DNA of 64,000 nt from Sophora flavescens (lineage: Eukaryota > Streptophyta > Magnoliopsida > Fabales > Fabaceae). The stretch lies in the NCBI GenBank assembly GCA_030762895.1, contig CM061070.1, forward strand, positions 78,979,291 to 79,043,290, given 5' to 3'. The translations under genes were made by a program, and so were the position numbers. The notes under the pieces were generated by a model. The model did no database searches and was not told the origin of the DNA. It saw only the letters and a list, made by a program, of their open reading frames with translations. Positions 1-12,151 of this stretch are shown here, piece after piece; position 1 is the stretch's first letter; each line of letters opens with the position of its first letter.

Positions 1-2500
1 AAGTTTTTAAGAGATAATGAGTTTTAAGTGATGAGAAATAGTAATATAATATTACTTTGGTTTTAGTTGGTGGAAAATGAGAAAAAGTTGGAAATAATAT
101 TATTTTAAGGATTTTACGACGTAAGAGTGTCTTATAAGTTACATTGAGGACGTAACCGTAAAAATATTTTAGCACTGCTAATTTTCACATAAGGAATTTC
201 TAAATATTATAAAATGATGTTTCAAGATAAAAAGTTTCAAAAATAAATATATTATAGTGTTGGAAAAATTCTTTTACAACAAAAGTCATGTTTTGACCTA
301 AAAACATTTTAAAACGGCAAACGACGGATAATTTCGTCAATATTTACGAAAGTATTCTTAAAAAAGGGTAATATTGAGTAATACCGGGAATTTGTCTCAA
401 ATGAGGTTTCCAAGTTCAAACTATTGATTTTTTAACAAAATGAGTTTTAAGGGATTTGTGACAAGTTTACAAAACGAATTTCCAACGTAAAACGATTTTC
501 GGTAAACACCGGGTTATTTCCGTCAACTTGGATAAGTTGAGGAAACTTTGGTTTTTGTTTTGTATTTCATAGAACAAAAAATGGTGTACTAGTATTCTTA
601 AGGCATTATGGATATAGTGTTATTTGGATTTGGCATCCTAATTAAGGTGTTAGGAACAAAATATTTACATGCATTTACTTGGTAGACATGTCTAAGGCAT
701 GAATCTGGATATCTTAAGAGAGAAGATATTTCAGAAGAGACGAATCTGGATAGCTTAATGGTAAGGTATTCAAGAAGGCGAAGGCGAATCTGAGTATCTT
801 AGTAGATAAGGTATTCAAGAAGTCGAATCTGAATAGCTTAAAGGGTAAGGTATTCAAGAAGGCGAAGGCGAATCTGGGTATCTTAGTAGATGAGGTATTC
901 CAGAAGGTGAACCTGGATATCCTAATGGAAAGGTATTCAAGAAGTCGTGCCCTATTTGACAATCGAGCCAGATCAGCTCAGTTATTTGGTGTTTGTAGCT
1001 CCGGAGATTAAGTATGAGTTTAGATGAGGTATATGAAGTGTTCATGCATAGTTTTCAAATGATGATGCTTGGTTGATAAACTATTTGCTTTGATGTGAAT
1101 GCTTATGTTGTTATGAACATGTGTATGTTTATTTGTTTACTTTTGTGTCGGGCATGTAGTTGTCGTGTTAAATCCATATATTGGTTTCTCATTCTTGCAT
1201 ATTTTCTTATTGGTTTCCCTACTTGTGGAATATATTGTATCCGAGTATAGGTGGACCTGGAGATGCCCCTGGCACATTCAAGGCTCTTCAGGCCTGACCT
1301 TTAAAGCAACCGTGGATCTTAAGAATGACCTCTGAAGTCTTCTTAGTAGGTGTCGTAAAGAGTGACCAGCTCAACTAGGGCGTTAAATTGGTTTTAATCT
1401 TTATGGCTGGCTTTGGAGAGCCATACTGTTGAAGTAAGGAGTCTTACGTCTTCAATAATGTATAATGATATTTTATGTTGTCTTTTTTTAAGGACCTATA
1501 CGGATAAAGGTCTAGATGTGAAAACAATATGATGCAACATAGTTGTGTGATGCACTATATATATATATATATATACCCAGATAGGGTTATATTTGTGTCA
1601 TGGTTACATATGTCGACGAAAATAAAATTTTTTACTTACCATTATTTTTATATTAAGGAAAAATGGTATAAAAGATTATTTTCCGAAAGTAACCAGTAAA
1701 TCATAATTTTATTTCCGCATTTTGGGTAACTATGTGATGACCCTAAGAGGGGTGTCGCACGGTTGGTCTGGCTAACAGCTATTTTAGGTCACGATTACCT
1801 AGGTCTGAATGGCGAGAAACCTCCCCATTGTTGACCTATAAATACCCACAACATAAAGATTATATCATCGATCTTTTAGCTCTCTCTTCTTACTTAAATC
1901 TTCCTAATTGTTTATATTGATTTAAGTATCAAAATTTCTTTAGATACATTTCCCATTTTCTACATCATTCTAAAGTCGCAATCTGAAGAACTTCTAGCCT
2001 TCGAAAATCAAGACGTACATCATCCAGGTAAAGAGAACAATGTTCAAATATTTTGTTTTGTTTTGTTTTCCCCAGTAGTAATACACAAAATTTACCAATA
2101 AAATGTCTCTGGTACCATTAAACGTCCCCTTAATTAAATAATGGGTAGAAAACTAGAAATTGCATATCATAAATTGCCAGATCATAAACAACATATTATT
2201 CTCCTAGACGGATGCCTTGGCTAGATATTTCAAATTGGAGGGATGTATGGAATTGGAATGGAAAGGGTGGCAGGTAAGTTGACACAAGCATAAAGGTGAG
2301 AGTGAGAACTCTGGAATGGAGTCTTTGATGCTTTGATCCACAAAGGGTTTGGAACGTGACCAATGGACCTTTTCAACAAAATACTCTCCTACACCACAGA
2401 TGGACAATAATAAGCCAGAAAAGATAAGCCCTTAATCTATTTATGCATATTCGACCACCCAATCATGAATTTTAGCCGGTGGTCGATCAACATGGAGATA
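1..2500. other. Non-genic stretch, probably LTR-retrotransposon-derived
   Basis: No open reading frame here resembles a protein. The stretch holds a minisatellite (701-945), a short AT microsatellite (about 1556-1575) and a core-promoter-like TATAAATA at 1837-1844 with no coding sequence downstream. The phrasing around 1236-1300 and 1735-1830 (a GGTGTCGC motif after a run of unique DNA, then a TATA box) resembles the LTR of a Ty3-type element. I could not find matching ends or a partner LTR, so this is a weak inference. Confidence 0.3.
701..945. repeat. Minisatellite with alternating 39- and 44/45-bp units
   Basis: Copies starting with GAATCTG or GAACCTG begin at 701, 742, 786, 825, 870 and 909. 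Spacings are 41, 44, 39, 45 and 39 bp, giving a higher-order period of about 84 bp. Each unit contains a version of GGTATTCAAGAAG. The minus strand reads open through the array as a repetitive peptide, but nothing suggests it is translated. Confidence 0.75.
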
Positions 2501-2526
2501 ATGCATTTATGCATGTTATGATGGTT

Positions 2527-3478
2527 AAGGGTGATAAATGGATGGATCGGATAAATTTTTATTCGGATCTTAACGAATGGATTAAAAACAATCCATTAAT
2601 CCATTATAATCCATTAAAAATTCATTGAAAAAAATCAAATCCATCCATGATCCATTAAATAAATCCATCTGATCCATCCATAACTATTTTTCATGGATGG
2701 ATATTCAATCCATCCACTAAAATTTATTTTAAGAAATTAAATAATTTTATATCTCTTTTATCCATCCATAAAATAATTTGTAAAAAAAATTAAAATATTA
2801 TCTGTATTTCACTCTCGCTCTCCTCTTTCTTCCTCTCTCTACCATTTCTCTCTCTCCCTTTTTTCCTACTCTCTCTCCACTCTATCTCACAACCATTTTG
2901 TATCACGGCCATTTTTCTATTACTATATGGGAGTTATTGATTTTGTGCATATACAGAGGTTGTTTTGCCACAACGTTCCATGACCTTGTTTTACGAAACT
3001 TGTTACGACTTTCTGTTTTAAAAAAGTTTCTCAGTAAAAAAAAGGCAACGAAGAAAAAAATGTACGTGATAACATTGACTACAACTTGTGCTTGAGAACG
3101 ATTAATTAGTTAATAGTTAATGTAACAAAAAAAGAAAAAAATGCAAATAAAATAAAAAAATAGTGAAGAGAAAATAATAGGGAACGGAAGAGAAAATTAG
3201 ATGGAGTGTTTTTTTTTGTTACAAATGGAGGGTTTTTTTATTTGGTGAAAATAATATGAAAAAATTAAATTGGTTTTGGAATGGATAAAAGTTGATCCAT
3301 TACATTTTTTATTGTTGGTCCAATGGATTTTAAAAAATATTGGATGGATCATAAACCATCCACTAAAAAAATAGTTCAATTCATCCAATTCATTTATATT
3401 TTTTTTTTTATAAATGGATAGATTGGATGAATTTTATCATGAATGGATGATGGACAAATGGGTCATTTTATCATCTAA
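2527..3478. mobile_element. Probable hAT-like MITE
   Basis: A 952-bp AT-rich block has imperfect terminal inverted repeats. The left end is AAGGGTGATAAATGG and the right end, read in reverse, is TTAGATGATAAAATG. Near-identical 8-bp flanks (tgatggtt at 2519-2526, cgatggtt at 3479-3486) fit a target duplication. Both arms are rich in GGATGGAT and ATCCATCC motifs in opposite orientation. There is no transposase. The family assignment rests on TSD length and end style only. Confidence 0.4.
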
Positions 3479-3965
3479 CGATGGTTTATTTACGTTTGTT
3501 ATCATCTAAGATAAGGCACCATGTTCTGTTGGGCAAGTCAAAATCACAACAACTTGGAATGTGACTGGGTGACCAGTCCACTGACCAACCACAAGCTACG
3601 GAATCAGAGTTTTTATTCCACTTGTATATTTTTTTTCTTCTGATTTTTCCAAATATTTCCCTAATATTTACTTTTTGAATTGGATGTACATGGACCTTGT
3701 TTCAAAGTCATAAGTCATAAATATAATCATATACTCCGTACTTTCTAAATATTATGACAATTTTTTTATGGAGTAAATCGGTTGATAAAGGGATGCGCGT
3801 GACCGCGTCAAAAGAAAAAAGGGTTGCGCCTGTTTCCAAAAGAATAATAAATAGCTAAAATGATAAACATATTTAGATTATGATAATTTGAATTTTGAAT
3901 ATCTATAATACGATATTCAAACAACACATCATTTAAACCTTCATTCTAGTTTTATACACAATAAA

Positions 3966-4287
3966 TGCGTTTGGATAAACAACTTAATTAAGAGTTTATC
4001 ACATAAGATCTTATCGTATTAGAGCTTATACCGTAAGTGCTTAAAGAAAGAAAAAGAAAGAAAGGAGCATGAGATGATTCAAAGAGTGAAAAATACGGAG
4101 ATGATGTTTAATGCATAAGCTCTTATGATAATTCCATAAGCTTCTCCCAGTGACTTATAAAAATAAGTCAAAAACTCTTTACAGGATGACATAAGTTATT
4201 TTTATAAGCTCTGCCAAACACACTGCATAAGAGCTTATGTCATCAGATAAGTCAAAAAAAGCTTAAATAAACTCATCCAAATTGCAC
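3966..4287. mobile_element. Small MITE-like inverted-repeat element
   Basis: The segment starts with GCGTTTGGATAAAC and ends with a diverged inverted copy (GTTTATTT..GAGT..GGAT read in reverse from about 4287). The interior is dominated by GCTTATG/CATAAGC motifs in both orientations. This is the style of a common non-autonomous plant element. Exact ends and target duplication are unclear. Confidence 0.4.
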
Positions 4288-5115
4288 CAATATACAACAA
4301 TATCCAATCATACTCATTCAAAAATATCTTATTCTGTTCATAGGGGTTGACACATCTGATCAAGCTTTCCACTCATACTAGCTGTAATTTGGGTTTTATT
4401 ATTAGACCTTCTCTATTAATAGATAATATGTAAATTTCACTATAAATCATCCCTAAGATTAGTGATATTCCCTAACCTTACAAGGGGGCGGACCTTCCCC
4501 CAATCTAAACTTTTCTTTATAAAAAAAATCTTATTCTACGAAGTGTCAATTTCAAATGTAAAAAAAAAAAGATATTATTGATATATTTACTATTAAATAA
4601 TAAGTCAAAAGATTTCAATTTCTCTTTTATAATTTTTGTTTGCAAATTCGTATATATAATGGATATCTTCCCCATCATCAATCATGGAGGAATTGAACTC
4701 TATAACTTAATAATTGTGTTATATGAATACAAAATTTAGATACTGTATGTGATATTGTATATTTTTGTTTCTATCTCTCACTTACTTTTATTATCTTTAT
4801 ATACATGCATGTCAAAAATACCACCAAAAAGCAAAGGGACCATCAATTTGTATAACAAACATTTCTGATAACTTAAATAGCATCCAATTCTTTTTAGTAA
4901 AAGAAACGTAATTGCGTAAGCGCATATATTGCATTTCTGGCTTCTGTTCTGGTGGTGCATATTTTGGCGTAGGCGCGTAGCACTGGCATTCATTGTAACC
5001 ATTGTTTCAAAGAATATGCATATATAAAAAGAAAAATAATAAAGGGACATAAAGTTAAACAAAAGTGCATAAAAGGCTCTAATTTGTTGACTGATTGAAA
5101 CTAAAACAACAAAAC
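4288..5115. other. Spacer and probable 3' flank of the ZIP gene
   Basis: AT-rich with no supported coding region. It lies immediately downstream of the ZIP stop codon in transcript orientation, so its right part probably includes the 3' UTR. A minus-strand AATAAA-like signal near 4787 is possible but unproven. Confidence 0.4.
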
Positions 5116-8100
5116 TTAAGCCCATTTGGCCAATAAAGACATGCAACCTGCTCCTAAAAGAAGTGAGATGTTTGCTCCTAATTGGAGCTTCAAATTGTTT
5201 TGCAATTTGGGGCTCATAAAATCTTCTGCTAACAGGTCAACTAATGCCATGTAAATCAGAATTCCAGCAGAAGAAGAATTAAAAATCCCTTCAACGATTA
5301 GAGCAGTTGGGCTATTCTCTTTGTAAACACTTGATATTCCCATTCCAATTGCTATCCCAATTGGGGTTGTTAGGGAGAAAAAGGTAGCCATAATTGCTGT
5401 CGACCTGGATTTGAACTTTGCCTGTACACAATTTGTTCTGTTTAGCATTAGAAGCACCAAAAACATAGTTACATAGATATAGTTTGGTTTTTTGCTTTTT
5501 GCTTTTTGCTTTTGTTTTTACCTAATATCTAACTTTAGAGTTAAATGAGTCATGTAGCCCTTTAACCGATACTACTTTACATCCTCGAGGGATTAATCAT
5601 ACGGCTATAGGTTATGAAGATATCCTGGATTCCATCCCGGACAAAAAAAAAGTTAAATAAATCATGTAACACGAGTTAAATAAGTCAAAACGACCCGAGA
5701 TAAATGTAAGCCTGATTTTTGCCAATCCAACCCACTAATGAGCCGGGTTGAGCCACGATAACTAAAGTAGGGTAATTGAGTCATGTTTTATGAGCGAGTC
5801 TTTATTTACTTATTAGGTTTAAATAAGTTTTTAGTCCCTACGAAGTTCATCAATTTTGATTTTAGTCCTTGTAAATTTTTTTCTTAGGATTTCGTTCCTG
5901 AAATCTCAAAATTTTTGTAAATGGTCCCTACCGTCATTTTTTTCCGTTATCTAGTACTTAGGGGTACTGAGCTAATTTCATTTTACTGTCCGACTTGCTA
6001 TAAAAATTGGCCAGAAAATGGAAACAAAATAATACATTAAGGACCATGGTTAAAATTACCAAATTCCTTCATTTTTTATGATATCTAGTAATCAAAGGTA
6101 CCAAGATAATTTCCTGTTCCTGTCCGACTTGCTCCAAAATTTAGTTAGAAAATAGAAAAAAATTCATACGTTAGGGTCATAAGGTTAAAACTGATAAATT
6201 TTTTCATCTGGTACTTAGGGGTAACAACAGGGACTATTTACAAAAATTTTGAAATTATATGGACGAAATCCAAAGAAAATATTTTACAGGGACTAAAACC
6301 AAAATTGACGAACTTTACATGGACTAAAAAGTTATTTAAACCTACTTATTATTATATTTTTTTGACAAAGAGGGTCTTTATTCACTTATTTCTAACTGGT
6401 CTTTCCTCTTTCTAGGTTCAAGGGGCAAAAAGTTAGATATTTTTATATTTTTAGCTAAAATGCGGGTGTCCACACTCCTACTTTCAAGAATCAAAACTGC
6501 ACAGAAGACGTCCACACGCAACTTACTTTTTTTCATCTACTAGAAAATTTCCCCATAATAGCAAATGAACTTAATTATTATTATTTTTAATGTCCGAGAT
6601 GGTATTTCCACGGTTCGTAGGATTAATAAAGTATTAGTTAAGGGATAATTCCTCTACCAACAGATGCAGATCTATTCCTATCACCCGAAATCGAATCCTG
6701 GATATATGATTAAAAGACTCAAGCCACTAATGAAATGAACTTAACTTTCTTTTGCCCTCTTTTCTTAACTTTGATAACATAAGAATCTTCTTGGACAAAG
6801 ATTGCAATTGTTCCGTGCATGTTAGCTTAAATCATAAACAATAATTATCTCTTTAACAAGTTTTTCATTATAAGATGTGTTAATGAAAACTCTTTTAACC
6901 AACGCATGTTGGTCCAAGTAATAAAGAGTTTGGCTCCCTTTAAACAACGTCTGTGATTCGAGTCTTATAAATGAAAAAAATAAGCATCGAAAGAGCTTTG
7001 CCCTTTTAAATGGATATTCCATGCTCGACTCAGATTACTCGAAGTCCATATGATGTCTGAATAACGAGTGTCTCAATCAAACAAAATAACTCTCCTAAAA
7101 AGTTTGTAATTATAAACTATTTTTAACACAAAATAAATTAATTCAAACACTATAATATTTGAACAAGTCTAAAAATGTAATCTTGTTATAAGAAGCATGT
7201 AAGATTTATGGAATAATACCAACAAAAAAGAATACATTGATTAGAAATTACATAACCTGAGATATGCAACCACCAAGACCCAACCCTTCAAAAAATTGAT
7301 GGAAAGACAAGGCCACCAGGAGAGGCTTTATGGTATCAATACTTCCTGCAGTACCCAAAGATATTCCAATGATCACTGAATGGACCACTATTCCTAGCTC
7401 CAACACCTTGAAACACATGCAAACCAATCAAAACTGAACATTAATTAATAAGGCAAACAATTCTAAAGTGAACAAAAATGGAAGTTAAAAAAAAAAGAAG
7501 GAATCATCAAGACCTTACTTGTGATATGATGCGTTTCCTAATTTGTTCAGATGTTATTGAATCCTCAGAAGAATTAGCTGATCCATGAGCATGACCATGT
7601 GTGGAATGTGTATGAACATGCATGTGACCAACATGTTCATCTCCTATTTCTTCATCAGTAGGAAATTGCTTTGAACTATTAAAATGTTGCCTTTGGTAAT
7701 ACCCAGTTGCAATTGAATCAACCATCAATGTTCCTATAGATGACAACATGGCAAAAAATCCAGTAAAGGGAAATTTCCCCCAAGGATTTTCCTTAAGGCA
7801 AGGTGAAGTCAAGCTTTCAAATGCTTCAGGTAGTATGTGGATGAACCCAGTTGCTAGAATCACACCTGCTGCAAAAGCTTTAACCATGAAAAAGATGTCA
7901 TTTTGGGGGTTTAGTGTTGGGATTTTCTTGCTCAAGAGTGGGAGGCTAACCCCAAGAGCACCAGCAACAAGCACAGAAGCTATTGAGCCAATTTTGTAAT
8001 GAAGTGCTTCACTTGAATCACTTTTTTTGGCTTCTTCAGTTTCACATATTGTGGAGTCACATGAAGCTAAAGTTGGGAATAGAAGGACATAAATAAAGAA

Positions 8101-8178
8101 CAAGTTTAAGATTGTTAAGGGACAAACTTGAAACTTCATCATTCTCTTGGTGTGTGTATGGGAATTGGAACTGCCCAA
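5116..8178 (-). CDS. ZIP-family zinc/iron transporter, three exons
   Basis: Exons on the minus strand are 8178-7519, 7406-7257 and 5421-5116, joined in frame at GT-AG introns (112 bp and 1,835 bp), giving 371 residues. The N-terminus has a hydrophobic signal-type segment (about 21-40). It is followed by membrane helices and a variable cytosolic loop rich in histidine (H182, H185, H187, H189, H191, H194, H196, H198). The ZIP signature follows: His229 in helix IV (VVHSVIIG) and His256 with Glu260 in helix V (FHQFFEG). Three more helices precede a C-terminus ending LLAKWA. Length and motifs are normal for plant ZIP proteins, which move Zn2+, Fe2+ or Mn2+ into the cytosol across the plasma membrane or other membranes. 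The start may instead be Met13 or Met14 (8142 or 8139), which directly precede the signal segment. Intron 2 carries a MITE. The sequence resembles the ZIP1/3/5 type, but I cannot assign an ortholog. Confidence 0.95.
5816..6342. mobile_element. MULE-type MITE in ZIP intron 2
   Basis: The 527-bp element is bounded by perfect 9-bp target duplications TACTTATTA (5807-5815 and 6343-6351). Terminal inverted repeats begin GGTTTAAATAA at both ends and continue through TTTTTAGTCC and then TTTTAGTCCNNGTAAA. A 9-bp TSD is the hallmark of Mutator-like elements. It carries no transposase and lies wholly inside the intron, so it would be spliced out. Confidence 0.85.
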
Positions 8179-8324
8179 GTGAGTGTGGAAGAGAAAGGAT
8201 GGTGCAGGGACTAAAGGGAAGGAACTATTGGGTCTATGAGAGTCAATTAGAAATGATTTTAAGATTGTTATTTAAAAGGGAAAAAGTTGGCGTATTAATT
8301 ATGTTTATAGGATCAAAGATTGGC

Positions 8325-8333
8325 TATATATAA
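8325..8333 (-). promoter_or_regulatory. Candidate TATA box of the ZIP gene
   Basis: On the minus strand the sequence reads TTATATATA just upstream of GCCAATC, about 150 bp before the ATG at 8178. Position and composition fit a core promoter. No exact zinc-deficiency response element (RTGTCGACAY) was seen between 8180 and 8800. Confidence 0.45.
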
Positions 8334-9652
8334 AAAGACTATTGAAAGAAAATAAAAGCCACTCTGAGAGGCTCAAAATGTGAGCATCTTGAACAGTGTC
8401 AATGACACACCATACAAAATCTAAATGAGGTAAAACATAAACAAACCCATTTCAAATTTATGGAAAACTTAAAAGAGGAAATTGATCAGCTATGCATGTG
8501 ATTTGTTGCAAGAGGTTGAACTGCCCACTGGCCATAAAGTATCTCTACAAACCTGCAAGAGTTTTTATAGTAAAAAAATTAATGGAGATTGCAAATGAAT
8601 TGAGAATTTATGCTGTTATGCATGTGCATAGTTGAATTTTATTTATTTATTTACTTTTCTTGTAATATTTATTTATTTTGATAATTTCAAAATGGTTGCT
8701 ATCTTGAGGGGTGTCCGTCATATGGAATGGGTGGGCTTTGCAACATTTTAGGACCCAGACTATCAGGGAGTTGGGTTGAGAATTTTTTTCTTCTGCTACA
8801 CTTTCACTTAAATTTTTTTCCCAATTTAACTATGAGTTTAACAGGTATTGTTAGTATACCATTTTTTTATACTGTGAAATAATCACAAATCATGATATGA
8901 GTGATTTTTAAGGAAGTTAGGATAAAACTCAAATATTTTTAATGATTTGATAATTGACAATTGATTAATTGTGCAATTTTTTTTTTACACTTTTAAGTAT
9001 ACCAATTAAATCCTTAAACTAAATATCAAATTCGAAATCAAAAAATTTATTTCGTATAATACATATTAATTGAAAATAATATATGTTCGAGAGATAGACT
9101 ATAATGTCACATGATTGATCTTCAAAAACATAATAAGTATATCCCATTAAACTAAATAAATATAACAATTCTTACTAAAGTAATATAAGTTTGAAATAAA
9201 TAACAGGAAGCTAATAGATCATAGAAGCTATATATAATATAATAAACATTAACTGATGGAAGTCAATGTTATATATAGCACATGAATTAACATTTTTGTT
9301 TCCTTTATTATTAATTTTCTCAAATACTCTTTGTCATCCAAGCAATTCATTATTATTATTATTTTTTTTATCGTAATAGCGTGTTAGATACTTCATGAGT
9401 TTCACATATCTATTTTCTTAGTCATATTCTCAATCTGGCAATAGAAAATGCTTACGGAAAAAGTAACATGGAATTTCATTTCACCATAGACTAAACAATT
9501 TCTATATTTTAGAAAATATCACTGGTTTATGCGGTTTGTACTTCTCAAATCCGGTACCCAACCCTTACATTGTGGATTGGAATGTTTTCTAACCTACCTA
9601 ATTCAACCCACATTTTTGGGTTAAAATAAATCAAAATCTATAAATTTAAGGG
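8334..9652. other. ZIP upstream region and spacer
   Basis: AT-rich and without a supported gene. It holds the 5' flank of the ZIP gene and then unique-looking spacer up to the target duplication of copia I at 9653. Confidence 0.5.
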
Positions 9653-9657
9653 TTGAC

Positions 9658-9893
9658 TATAGAAATACTTTTTATTATTGTACAAGATTTACATAGCTGA
9701 TATATATAGGTGTTTTTTACAACTGTCATTCATTTGAATTTAAATTATATTGGTTGATTTTGCTGCTATGAGTCAGCAACTGATGCATATACTTGAATGC
9801 CACATAAATGAGTTGATTTGGTTCCTATTAGCAATGAATCCATGAGTTGTGGGATTTGTATTATTCTCTGTGAGCTGAATCATTGGCCTAACA
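9658..9893 (-). repeat. 3' LTR of copia I
   Basis: Partner of the LTR at 36042-36291. It is preceded on the minus strand by the polypurine tract GCGGGGGCG and followed by the ttgac target duplication. The pol reading frame runs through the tract and ends inside this LTR at 9773. Confidence 0.92.
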
Positions 9894-10178
9894 CGCCCCC
9901 GCAAGAGAGGTGTGCCATCAAGGACACCAATCTTGTTCTTGAGTAAGTGATGACGTTGTCTGGACAGTGGCTTTGTGAGACAATCATCAAGTTGGTCCGT
10001 GGTGGAGACACGCTGAACTTGAAGGATGCCTTGCTGGACAAGATCACGAACAAAGTATACATCAATTGCTATATGCTTCATCCTACTGTGCATTACAGGA
10101 TTAAGTGAGAGATATGTGGCACCGAGATTGTCACAATAGATGGTTGGGACTTGTTGAACTTGGATGCAACGTTCAAAT
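9773..10178 (-). pseudogene. Copia I RNase H, C-terminal part
   Basis: The tail of RNase H carries YCDNLGATYLS, HSRMKHIAIDVYFVRD and LTKPL, the standard copia end. It joins in frame to the sequence at 17465 when CACTA-A and one agt duplication are skipped. The frame remains open through the polypurine tract into the 3' LTR and stops at 9773. Confidence 0.88.
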
Positions 10179-12151
10179 AGTTACTAGTGGAAATAATGTA
10201 ATATACGGGAACGTTTTACGTCAGTTGACCATATGTTTGACGTAAAAAATGAGGCGGTGACAGTTTTGTAATTATTAAATCACTATTTACATCAGTTGTT
10301 TAATGAACTGGCGTTAAAAGTGATTTGCAAGAATTATTAACACTTTTAACGTCAGTTGTTTATACAACTGACGTTAAAAGTGTGATTTTTACTTCAGTTA
10401 AATAAATAACTGACGTAAATAATCCTATATTCCTATATGAAACTCATTCCTATCTTTCTTTCGTTGTCATCTCCATGTTGTCACTCTTAACGCAGATCAC
10501 TCCATATATAGTGCAGTTTATTTCTAATCTTTTTTTTAAACAAGTTTATTTTTAATCTTAATTAATTAGCTTGAATTAGTAAACAAATTCTTGTGCAAAT
10601 TAAAATATAAATAAACACTTAACATAAAACAGGTTATATGTATAATCAAATTGTATCTCATTGAAGTGATTCATAAGTTACAATTACATGATTAAAAGAT
10701 AAAAAAATTCTGCAACATAGCCCTAAAATATAAAAAAGTTTCTGCTTCAACGTCATTTTCTTCTCAGTCCCGTGTCCTCAGAAACTCCAATGGATGCATC
10801 TCCTCCCTCACTTGAATTCCTTGATGCTCCATCTGAATCCACAGTCACTTGCTGCCAAAGCAAAGTGAAGGGGATCGATGACGGGGGTGAAATAAAGTGA
10901 GGGAATCACATTACGTGATTCACCCAACCTTACCATCCATGTTACGTGATTTACTCAACCTCAGAAGTTTTTTGACCATTAAGACAGAGAGACCTGTAAG
11001 TCTAGGTATAAGAAGAAATAACAAAAGTCTCAAATATGATAGACCCATATAAGTGTGAAGGAATAGAAAACGCACGAAATATAGAGGAAAAGAAGAGGGG
11101 GGTGTATTACAAACTGATACAGAAGAATGGTACTTTATATATAGAAGAAAGACTACCTGATTTTCTTCAAAGTACCGATCTATAAACTTAATGGTCATTA
11201 AGAGGATTAAGTTACAAGGTCCATGGGTAAGTAGCACAGCAGTCAAAGGAATGAATGTTTTTGCAGAAACTTATACACTTTTAACGTCAGTTGTCTTTAA
11301 CAACTGACGTTAAAAGTGTTTTTAAAATAAAAAAATATTTATTTTTGACGTCAGTTGTTTGTAACAACTGACGTTAAAAATCATTTATGTAACGTCAGTT
11401 GTCTTAAACAAACTGATGTTAAATGCTTTTTTAAAGATGGTTTTTAATTATAACGTTTACACCCGCTCTCCTTCTTCACTTCGCTCTGTACGTCTCTGTT
11501 CTTCTCTTTTCATCACGCTCACTCTCACTCTCACTTTGCCCTAATCGCGAGCTCCTCTCCACCGCAACCACCGCGAGGGCTTCTTGGCCACCACCGTGAG
11601 GTACACTCTTAACCCTAACTCTGTCTTTCCCGCTCAATATTCTTTGCAATAACTTAACATCTCTCATTCCCCTTCCCGCGCACTAACTCTCCTTGTCCCT
11701 CTACTCTCAGTAACCACATCGAACGTTGGCCACCACTCGAGCTCCCCTCCCCCCCCCCCCGCCACCACGCGAGCACCTATTTCTGGTGAGTCTTTAGGGC
11801 ACATTTTTTTATTTTTGGTTTTGAGTGTATGTTGAAACTGTAGTCTCTGTAGTTGAAACTTGAAACTGTGAGTTTGAGTTGTTTGGAATGTCTCTATTTC
11901 TGGTCGTGGGTTTTGTGTTTTCTCTTGTTTTTCTTCTGCTATCATGACCTATTTCAAAATGGGAAGAAATTTAGAGTTCCTTGTAGCATGTGACATCAAC
12001 AATATATTACTCATTGGAATTCTGTTTTGTTAATTTATCTTCATCTGCTTATTTCTTTTCTGTCTTAGGAAACTTGAAAATGGTGTAAATTTGAAATAAT
12101 TTTTAAACGCCTTGGATATATGTTTTGTACATCTACAGAACCTATCTAGTT

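Noticed and set aside
714..962. Minus-strand open frame with repeated FLNTL-type peptide
   Set aside because: It is produced by the minisatellite units; no homology or splice context supports translation.
7748..7999. Plus-strand open frame opposite ZIP exon 1
   Set aside because: It is the antisense shadow of the conserved ZIP coding sequence.
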